From Streptomyces roseofulvus (lineage in GTDB: Bacteria; Actinomycetota; Actinomycetes; Streptomycetales; Streptomycetaceae), in NCBI RefSeq assembly GCF_039534915.1, contig NZ_BAAAWE010000001.1, positions 3,782,001 through 3,846,000 on the forward strand: a stretch of DNA of 64,000 nucleotides. The letters run 5' to 3'. The translations under genes were made by a program, and so were the position numbers. Positions 15,405-22,268 of this stretch are shown here, in pieces (position 1 is the stretch's first letter; each line of letters opens with the position of its first letter). A model generated the notes under the pieces. The model worked only from the letters and a program-made list of their open reading frames with translations. It did not search any database and had not been told where the DNA came from.

Positions 15405-17814
15405 CCGGCCCGGCCGCCGCGCCGCGGCCCGCGCCGCCGAGGACGCCCGCGTACGTCGTGACGAGGACCGTCCCCGCGATCAGCGCGGCCTGCGCGGGCG
15501 GCAGGTACGGGGGGCCGCCGGTCAGCGCCCACGCGAACGCGGCCAGCGGCAGGGCGGCGACCACCGCGCCCAGCAGCAGCCCGGTGCCGGCCAGGAACCC
15601 GGCCTCCAGCAGCAGCGTCGACCGCAGCTGGCGGCGCGAGGCGCCGACCTGGGCCAGCAGGGCGAGCTCGGCGCGCCGGCCGGCCGCGAGGAGCCGGAGC
15701 GTGCTCAGCACGGACAGGACGGTGAGCACCCCGATCGCGGCGACGGCGGCGACCGACAGGACGGCCCCGGCCGCCGCCTCGTCCGCCTCCACCCGCTCCG
15801 GCCCGGCCGCCGGACGGGCCCCCGGGACCCGGGCGGCCCCCGGCCCGGCCAGCAGCACGCGCGCGGGGACCGGGTCGGTCATGTGCGGGGCGAGCCCGTC
15901 CCGGGGGAACAGGAACTCGCCGAGCGCGAGGGAGCGCGCGTACACCGCGACGACGGTCAGCCGGCGCGGGGTGCCGTCGCCCATCCGCAGCTCGACGGTG
16001 GAGCCGGGCCGCACGCCGAGCGCGTCCGCGCGGTCGGCGCCCACGGCGACCGTCCCGGGCCGGGCCAGCCCCGCGAGGTCCCCGGCGACGACGCCCGGGT
16101 CGAGCGTCCCGGCCAGGCCCTCGGGGTCCACCCCGAGCACCGGCAGCCGGTCGAGCCGCGGCGAGCCCGCCTCGGTGCCGGCCAGCACGACCGTGGACCG
16201 GAGGACGCCGGTGGCCGACGTCACCCCCGGCAGCCGCCGCAGCTCGGCCGTGGTCGGCGCGTCCCCGGCGCGGGGGACGAGCTCGTGGCCGGCGACGGTC
16301 GCCGCCCGCGCCTGGGCGGCGGCCTCGCGGTCGGCGGTGCTGCCTGCGGCGAGCTGGACGCCGGCGAAGGCGGTGACGAGGACGACGGGGGTGAGCGCGG
16401 CGCCGAGGGCCCGGGAGCGGGCCGCCGTCCCGGCCGCCACGAGATGACCGGCCGCCCCGCCGGACCGGCGCAGCACCGGCCCCGCCACCCGCATCGCCGC
16501 GGCGGCGATCCACGGGCCGAGCAGGGCGCAGCCGGCGACCAGCGTGACGGTGGCCGCGCCGGCCGCGGCGCCCGCGGCCTCGCCGGACTGGAGGGTGGCC
16601 GTGCCGGCCGCGCCGGCCCCGAGCACCAGCATGACCAGCCCGGCCCCGCGCCGCCCCGCCCCGGAGTGCCGCCCGGCCCGCCCCGCGCGGCGCCCGTCGG
16701 ACGTCGCGAGCGGCACCACGAGACGGGCCAGCCCCAGCGTCAGCCCGGCGGTCACGAGGAGGGCCGCGTACAGCCACGGCGGGGCCGGCAGTTCGAGGGC
16801 GGGCGGCAGGGCGCCCCGGATGGCGAGCGTCGACCGGAGCAGCAGGAAGGCCGGTACGGCTCCGAGCGCGCCGAGCAGCGCCGCCGTGCCCGCCACACGC
16901 GTGACCTCGCGGCCGACGGCGGCCCGGATCTGGCGCGGCGCGGCGCCGACGGCGTGCAGGAGGGCGCGCTCGGGAGCGCGTTCGGCGAGGGCCTGGGCGA
17001 CGAGGGAGGTCAGGACGAGGACGGTGACCAGCACGACGGTGCCGGCGACGGCGGCGAGGAGCTGGAGCAGGCCGTCGCGCGCGGGCAGCGCCCGCAGGTC
17101 CTCGGCGGCGCCCCGGCCGTCGCCGGTGAGGGCCCGCAGCCCCTTCCCGCCGGTGCCGGGCGCGGTGTCGAGGGCGTGCCGCACGCGCGCGTGGAGGGTG
17201 TCGACGGGGACGCCGGGCTCGCCGAGGACGCCGAGGGCGTCGTGCGTCCCGGGGTGGCCCGCGAGCCGCCGGGCGTCCGCCGCGCCGAAGTAGAGCGCGC
17301 GGGGCCCGTCCGCGACGCCGACGACCCGGTACCCGGCGACGAGCCGCCCGAGACGGTCGGGCGCGCCGCCCGCGACGGTCTCGCCCGGGGCGGCGGGGGC
17401 GCGTCCGGCGGTGAGCCGGAGGCCGCCGAGGCGGGCCGCGTCCCAGGGGCGGCCGGTGTGCTCCCGTACCCGGAAGACGTCGTCCGGCACGACGGCGCGC
17501 ACGCCGGGCAGAGCCCGGAGCGCGTCGGCTGCGGCCGCGGGCACCCGGACGCGTTCGGTGAGGCCGGCCGAGGCGGTCTGCGGTTCGCCGCCCCAGGGGG
17601 TGGCCGTGAAGCGGGCCTCCTGGTCGCCGGTGACCACGACCGGCGCCGCCGCGTACCGCTCCACGCGCGCGTGGGCCAGGCCGAGGGACCCGGCGGTGAG
17701 CGCGAGCGCTCCGAGCAGCGCGGAGACGAGGGCGACGGCGGCGAAGACGGCCGTCCAGGCCCGCCGGTGGGCCCGCAGCGAACGCGCGGCGAGCAGCGCG
17801 ACCCCGTCGTTCAC
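15394..17814 (-). CDS. FtsX/MacB-type ABC transporter permease
   Basis: The 806-residue permease has the ten-segment FtsX layout. A first TM at about 20-45 is followed by a large extracellular domain (to about 255), then three TM segments (DGLLQLLAAVAGTVVLVTVLV onward), a central pair, a second extracellular domain (about 500-690) and a last set of three TM segments. Such proteins work with a LolD/MacB ATPase to export peptides or lipids or give resistance to membrane-active drugs. GTG start at 17814 overlaps the ATPase stop (GTGA). Its neighbours, a two-component system and a shared operator, suggest a sensing/detoxification module. Confidence 0.88.
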   Translation of the reverse strand: MNDGVALLAARSLRAHRRAWTAVFAAVALVSALLGALALTAGSLGLAHARVERYAAAPVVVTGDQEARFTATPWGGEPQTASAGLTERVRVPAAAADALRALPGVRAVVPDDVFRVREHTGRPWDAARLGGLRLTAGRAPAAPGETVAGGAPDRLGRLVAGYRVVGVADGPRALYFGAADARRLAGHPGTHDALGVLGEPGVPVDTLHARVRHALDTAPGTGGKGLRALTGDGRGAAEDLRALPARDGLLQLLAAVAGTVVLVTVLVLTSLVAQALAERAPERALLHAVGAAPRQIRAAVGREVTRVAGTAALLGALGAVPAFLLLRSTLAIRGALPPALELPAPPWLYAALLVTAGLTLGLARLVVPLATSDGRRAGRAGRHSGAGRRGAGLVMLVLGAGAAGTATLQSGEAAGAAAGAATVTLVAGCALLGPWIAAAAMRVAGPVLRRSGGAAGHLVAAGTAARSRALGAALTPVVLVTAFAGVQLAAGSTADREAAAQARAATVAGHELVPRAGDAPTTAELRRLPGVTSATGVLRSTVVLAGTEAGSPRLDRLPVLGVDPEGLAGTLDPGVVAGDLAGLARPGTVAVGADRADALGVRPGSTVELRMGDGTPRRLTVVAVYARSLALGEFLFPRDGLAPHMTDPVPARVLLAGPGAARVPGARPAAGPERVEADEAAAGAVLSVAAVAAIGVLTVLSVLSTLRLLAAGRRAELALLAQVGASRRQLRSTLLLEAGFLAGTGLLLGAVVAALPLAAFAWALTGGPPYLPPAQAALIAGTVLVTTYAGVLGGAGRGAAAGPVRR

Positions 17815-18677
17815 CGCTCCCCCGGAAAGTCCGCGCCCGCCACGGCGGTCACTCCGGTCCCGTCGGTCGCACCGGTCGCACTCCGGGCGTGGCCCGCGCG
17901 CGCGTGGCGGCCGAGGACGGCCCTGGCGCCGGCCGCGTCGGGCCGCTCCAGACGGTCGACGATCCGCCCGTGCGCGAGGAACACCGCCTCGTCCGCCCAG
18001 GCGGCGGCGACCGGGTCGTGGGTGACCAGGACGACGGTGCGGCCGTACGCGTCGACGGCGTGCCGCAGCAGCGCGAGGACCTCGGCGGCGGTGACCGGGT
18101 CGAGGGCGGCGGTCGGCTCGTCGGCGAAGACGACCTCGGGTTCGGTGACGAGGGCCCGGGCGATCGCGACCCGCTGCCGCTGTCCGCCGGAGAGCGTCCC
18201 GGGCAGGTCGTCCGCCCGGTCGGCGAGGCCCACGGCGGCGAGGCCGGCGAGGGCGCGGGCGTCCCCGCCGGAGGTGCCGGCGAGGAGCAGCGGCAGGGCG
18301 ACGTTCTCGCGCACGGTCAGCGCGGTGACCAGGTTCAGTGACTGGAAGACGAAGCCGATCCGGTCCCGGCGCAGCCGGGTCAGGGCGGCCGGCCGCAGCC
18401 GGTCCAGGTCGGCGTCCCCGATGCGCACGGTCCCGGAGGTCGGCCGTTCGAGGCCGGCGGCGCAGCGCAGCAGGGTGGACTTGCCGGAGCCGGAGCCGCC
18501 CATGACCGCGAGGAACGCGCCGCGCGGCACGGTGAGGCTCACTCCGTCGAGGGCGGCCCGTCCGCCGGCCGGGCCGCCGTACCTCCGTACGACCCGGTCG
18601 AGCGCGACCGCCGTCGTCCCGACCGCCGGTTCCGTCCGCGCGGCCGTCCGCCGCCTTGTGGCTGTGCCTCTCGTCAT
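17811..18677 (-). CDS. ABC transporter ATPase, MacB/LolD type
   Basis: The 288-residue ATPase has Walker A GGSGSGKST, Q-loop FVFQSLNLV, signature LSGGQRQRVAIARAL, Walker B VVFADEPTAALD and switch His in VLVTHD. I chose the ATG at 18677: the -10-like TAGCGT at 18685-18690 lies 7 nt upstream and the N-terminal extension further up is not conserved-looking. The C-terminal ~40 residues after the ABC domain are Ala/Thr/Gly-rich. It forms an operon with the permease. Two copies (one perfect, one degenerate) of the two-component dyad lie upstream. Confidence 0.9.
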   Translation of the reverse strand: MTRGTATRRRTAARTEPAVGTTAVALDRVVRRYGGPAGGRAALDGVSLTVPRGAFLAVMGGSGSGKSTLLRCAAGLERPTSGTVRIGDADLDRLRPAALTRLRRDRIGFVFQSLNLVTALTVRENVALPLLLAGTSGGDARALAGLAAVGLADRADDLPGTLSGGQRQRVAIARALVTEPEVVFADEPTAALDPVTAAEVLALLRHAVDAYGRTVVLVTHDPVAAAWADEAVFLAHGRIVDRLERPDAAGARAVLGRHARAGHARSATGATDGTGVTAVAGADFPGER

Positions 18678-18684
18678 GGCCTCC

Positions 18685-18753
18685 ACGCTAGGAATCCGCG
18701 GTGCGCGGCGGCAGGGTGGAGGCTGCCCGACCGGGGGTGGAGCGGGCTCCACC
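18685..18753 (-). promoter_or_regulatory. ABC operon promoter with tandem operators
   Basis: Read leftward, a perfect GGTGGAGCCCGCTCCACC (18753-18736) is followed by a degenerate copy, GGTCGGGCAGCCTCCACC (18732-18715, 13/18 matches), with centres exactly 21 bp apart, two helical turns. The -10-like TAGCGT is at 18690-18685. The perfect copy is identical to the one before the kinase gene. It may also act as a 3' hairpin of the rightward-lying gene region. Confidence 0.65.
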
Positions 18754-18767
18754 CCCGGGTGCCGGGC

Positions 18768-21700
18768 TCAGCGGCGGCGGGGGTCCTGCTCGTCGTCGTC
18801 GCCGTCGTAGCCGCCGAACAGCTCGTCCGCGAGCGTCGGCAGGTCGTCGAGCGGGGTCTCCTCGGCCCAGTCCGAGCGGCGGCGCGGCCGGCCCGTCTCG
18901 TCGAGCTGGGGCAGCTCGCGGGTGACGTCGTTCGCCCCCGCCCGGCCGGCCTCGGGCTCGTCCCGGAAGAAGTCCCGCGGCACCCGGTCCGCCGGGTCGG
19001 GCCGCCGCTCGTCCCGCACGGGCGGGAGCACGGCCGTCTCGTCCGGGGCGGTGTCCCGCACGGGCCGCAGCACGGCGGTCTCGTCCGCCGCGCGGTCGCG
19101 GACCTGCGGCAGGACCGCGGTCTCGGCCTCGGGGCGGCGCGGGTCCTCGGGGCGGTCCTCCGGGCGGACGACGGGCGTCGGCACGGTGACCTCGTTCGGC
19201 GCGACGGTCGGGGCGTCGCCCGCCGCCGGAGCCGTACCGGCGTCCTTGCCGAGGTTCACGACCGGCGTCTGGACGGTGACCTCGTTGGCCGACTCCTCGG
19301 CGGCCCTCCGCTCGGCGGCGGCCCGCTCACGCTCGGCCGCGGCCTTCTCCTCGGCGGCCTTCGCCGCCGCCTCCGCGGCCGCCCGCTGCGCCGCGGCCTT
19401 CGCGGCCTGCTCGGCGGCCCGCCGCTGCGCCGCGGCGGCCTCCTCGGCGGCCTTGGCGGCGGTGGCCGCGGCGGCGAGCCGGCGGGCCTCCTCCGCGCGG
19501 AGCAGGGCCTCCTCGGCCTTGCGCTGCTTCTCCAGGCGGAGCGCCTCGGCCTCGGCCCGGAGCCGGGCCTCCTCCTCGGCCTGCTTGCGGAGTCGTTCCT
19601 CCTCCTCGCGGCGGGCCTTCTCCTCGGCCGCGCGCCGGCGGGCCTCCTCCTCGGCGGCGATCCGGGCCTCCTCGGCCTTCCGCCGGGCCTCCTCCGCCTG
19701 CCGCTCGGCCTCCAGCCGGCGCGCCTCCTCCTCCTCGCGCCGCTTGCGCTCCTCCTCCTCGGCGCGCAGCTTGGCGAGCTGCTCCTGGCGCTCGCGCTCC
19801 AGGCGCTCCTCCTCGGCCTTGCGGGCCGCCTCTTCCTCGGCCTTGCGCCGGGCCTCCTCCTCGGCCTTCCGCCGGGCCTCCTCGGCGGCCTTCACCTCGG
19901 CCTCGGAGAGGGGCAGCATCCGGTCGAGCCGGTGGCGTACGACGGTGGTGACGGCCTCGGGCTCCTGACCGGCGTCGACGACGAGGTAGCGGCTCGGGTC
20001 GGCGGCGGCGAGGGCGAGGAAACCGGCCCGCACGCGCGCGTGGAACTCGGGCGGCTCCGACTCCAGCCGGTCCGGCGCCTCGGTGAACCGCTCCCGCGCG
20101 GTCTCCGGGGAGACGTCGAGGAGGACGGTCAGGTTCGGCACCAGGCCGCCGGTCGCCCAGCGGGAGATGCGGGCGATCTCGGTCGGCGAGAGGTCCCGGC
20201 CCGCGCCCTGGTAGGCGACGGACGAGTCGATGTACCGGTCGGAGATGACGACGGCGCCGCGCTCCAGGGCGGGCCGGACCAGCGAGTCGACGTGCTCGGC
20301 GCGGTCGGCGGCGTACAGCAGCGCCTCGGCGCGGTTCGACAGGCCGGCCGAGGAGACGTCGAGCAGGATCGAGCGGAGCCGCTTGCCGATGGGGGTGGCG
20401 CCGGGCTCGCGGGTGACGACGACCTCGTGGCCCTTGGCGCGGATCCAGTCGGCGAGCGCCTGCACCTGGGTGGACTTGCCGGCGCCGTCGCCGCCCTCCA
20501 GGGCGATGAAGAAGCCGGTGGCCGACGGGGCCTGCGCCGGGTCGGCGCCGCGCAGGGCGTCGCGCAGGTCTCGGCGGAGCGGCACGCCCGCGCGGTCGTC
20601 GGTCTTGGCGAGGACGAGCGCGGCGACGGGCAGCAGCAGGGCACCGACGAGGGCGAGGGTGAAGGCGGCGCCGCCGTGGTCGAAGACGAACTTCCCGGAG
20701 TCGGAGACGAAGCGGTGCGGGCCGATCGCGGCGGCGAGCAGCGGCGCGGCGAGCGCGCCGACGGCGATGCCGACGCGCGCGGTGGCCTGGAGGTGCGCGG
20801 TGGTGCGCTCCCGGCGCGGCTCCTCGGTCTCCTGGTCGATGAGGGTGTGCCCGGTGTTGGCGGCGACGCCGGCCGCGTAGCCGGCGAGGACGGCGAGGAA
20901 GAGCACGGTCGCGGTGTCGGGCACCAGGCCGACGGCGATCAGGGCGACGCCGGTGACCGTGATCGCGAGGGCGAGCAGCCGGCGCCGGGAGAGCACCGGC
21001 AGCACGGAGCGGGCGGTGCGGATGCCGACGGCGGTGGCGCCGCTGAGCGCGAGGACCAGCAGGGCGTAGGTGACGGGGCCGCCGTCGAGGTCGGCGGCGT
21101 GCAGCGCGGAGAGCGAGGCGGCGGCGCCGATGGCGCCGGCGACGGTGGCGCAGGCCAGGACGAGCAGCGGTACGGCTCCGGTACGGCCCTTCTCGGCGGC
21201 GGGGCGGCGCAGCCCCTCCAGCGGCGAGCGGGGGCGCGGGGTCTGGCCGCCGGGCAGGGTGATCGCGGCGAGGACGCTGACGGAGGCGGCGAAGAGGCCG
21301 GCGGCCACGTAGCCGCCGAGGGCGGCCTGGTGGAGCGAGAACCAGTCGACGCCGGAGCCCAGCAGGTTGGAGACGAGGGTGGCGCCGAGCAGCACGGCGG
21401 CGGCGGCCGGGACGGCGAGGAAGGCGGTGCGCTGGGTGAGGGTGCGCAGGGCGCCGAGGTGGTCGGGGAGCGGCCGGACGGCGTCGCCCTCGACGGGCGC
21501 GGCGGGCAGCAGCGCGGGCGCGGCGCCGTCCCGGCAGACGGCCCACAGGCGCTCGGCGGCGCCGGTGAGGAAGACCGTGCCGAGCACGAACCACAGGGCG
21601 CTGCCGGGGGTCCAGTCGATCCACAGGGGCGCGACGACGAGCAGCGCGATCCGCAGCCCGTCGGCGCCGATCATGGTCCACCGCCGGTCGAGGGCGGCGC

Positions 21701-22064
21701 CCGGAGCGGTCAGCGCGGTGAGCGGGCCGAGCAGGACGGCACCGAAGAGGACGGTGGCGAGCAGCCGGGCGCCGACGACGGCGGCGACCGTGAAGGCGGC
21801 GCCCCGGTAGCCGCCGCCGAGCGCGCCCTGGGTCAGCGCGGCCTGGAGGCCGAGGAGGACCAGGACGAGGAGGGCGAGGGCGTCGCCGACCCCGCCGACG
21901 ACCTGGGCGCTCCACAGCCTGCGCAGCGGCTGATGGCGGACGAGGGCCCGTACGGCACGCTCCCGGGAGTCCGCGACGAGCGCCGCGTCGGAGACGGGGG
22001 CGGCGCCGGTGGCGGGTGCGGCGGGGGAGTCGCCCAGAAGCTCTGGCTGCTCTGCTCGCGTCAT
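18768..22064 (-). CDS. tmk: MFS-like membrane domain fused to thymidylate kinase and coiled coil
   Basis: This 1098-residue protein is about five times longer than a normal dTMP kinase (~210). Residues 40-505 form an MFS-like membrane domain with about 12 hydrophobic segments. Residues 515-720 are a complete thymidylate kinase: P-loop LEGGDGAGKSTQ (near 525), DR(Y/H)-type motif ISDRYIDSSVAYQG, lid region with ARERF. Residues 724-926 are one long charged Ala/Glu/Arg coiled coil. The tail is acidic with repeats NEVTV(Q/P)TPVV and ETAVL-PVRD and ends EQDPRRR. The kinase makes dTDP for DNA synthesis; this fusion would place it at the membrane. As I recall, the fusion is conserved in Streptomyces, so it is not an assembly artefact. 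Confidence 0.9.
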   Translation of the reverse strand: MTRAEQPELLGDSPAAPATGAAPVSDAALVADSRERAVRALVRHQPLRRLWSAQVVGGVGDALALLVLVLLGLQAALTQGALGGGYRGAAFTVAAVVGARLLATVLFGAVLLGPLTALTAPGAALDRRWTMIGADGLRIALLVVAPLWIDWTPGSALWFVLGTVFLTGAAERLWAVCRDGAAPALLPAAPVEGDAVRPLPDHLGALRTLTQRTAFLAVPAAAAVLLGATLVSNLLGSGVDWFSLHQAALGGYVAAGLFAASVSVLAAITLPGGQTPRPRSPLEGLRRPAAEKGRTGAVPLLVLACATVAGAIGAAASLSALHAADLDGGPVTYALLVLALSGATAVGIRTARSVLPVLSRRRLLALAITVTGVALIAVGLVPDTATVLFLAVLAGYAAGVAANTGHTLIDQETEEPRRERTTAHLQATARVGIAVGALAAPLLAAAIGPHRFVSDSGKFVFDHGGAAFTLALVGALLLPVAALVLAKTDDRAGVPLRRDLRDALRGADPAQAPSATGFFIALEGGDGAGKSTQVQALADWIRAKGHEVVVTREPGATPIGKRLRSILLDVSSAGLSNRAEALLYAADRAEHVDSLVRPALERGAVVISDRYIDSSVAYQGAGRDLSPTEIARISRWATGGLVPNLTVLLDVSPETARERFTEAPDRLESEPPEFHARVRAGFLALAAADPSRYLVVDAGQEPEAVTTVVRHRLDRMLPLSEAEVKAAEEARRKAEEEARRKAEEEAARKAEEERLERERQEQLAKLRAEEEERKRREEEEARRLEAERQAEEARRKAEEARIAAEEEARRRAAEEKARREEEERLRKQAEEEARLRAEAEALRLEKQRKAEEALLRAEEARRLAAAATAAKAAEEAAAAQRRAAEQAAKAAAQRAAAEAAAKAAEEKAAAERERAAAERRAAEESANEVTVQTPVVNLGKDAGTAPAAGDAPTVAPNEVTVPTPVVRPEDRPEDPRRPEAETAVLPQVRDRAADETAVLRPVRDTAPDETAVLPPVRDERRPDPADRVPRDFFRDEPEAGRAGANDVTRELPQLDETGRPRRRSDWAEETPLDDLPTLADELFGGYDGDDDEQDPRRR

Positions 22065-22120
22065 CCGTCCACCCTATCCGGACGGCCCTGCTCACCGGGG
22101 CCACGGCCGAACAAACGTGG

Positions 22121-22210
22121 GAAGGGCAGGGCGGACGGGAAGGGCAGGGCGGACGGGGAAGGGCAGGGCGGACGGGGAAGGGCGGGGCGGACGGGAAGGC
22201 GGGAGCGGAC
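22121..22210. repeat. 18-19-bp tandem repeats between tmk and topA
   Basis: GAAGGGCAGGGCGGACGG recurs at 22121, 22139, 22158 and (one base changed) 22177, followed by a degraded copy. The array fills the space between the topA terminator and the tmk start. It may be simple slippage DNA. Confidence 0.85.
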
Positions 22211-22212
22211 GC

Positions 22213-22243
22213 GGAAGGGCGGGAGCCTCGCTCCCGCCCTTCC
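22213..22243 (-). terminator. topA terminator
   Basis: GGAAGGGCGGGAGC (22213-22226) pairs perfectly with 22230-22243 around a 3-nt loop. It lies 26 nt past the topA stop codon. Confidence 0.8.
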
Positions 22244-22268
22244 CCGTGGACCGTGCCCGCCCGGAGGA

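Noticed and set aside
22121..22210. CRISPR-like array
   Set aside because: Repeats are contiguous with no unique spacers and no cas genes; the same applies to 27304-27830 and 31128-31223.
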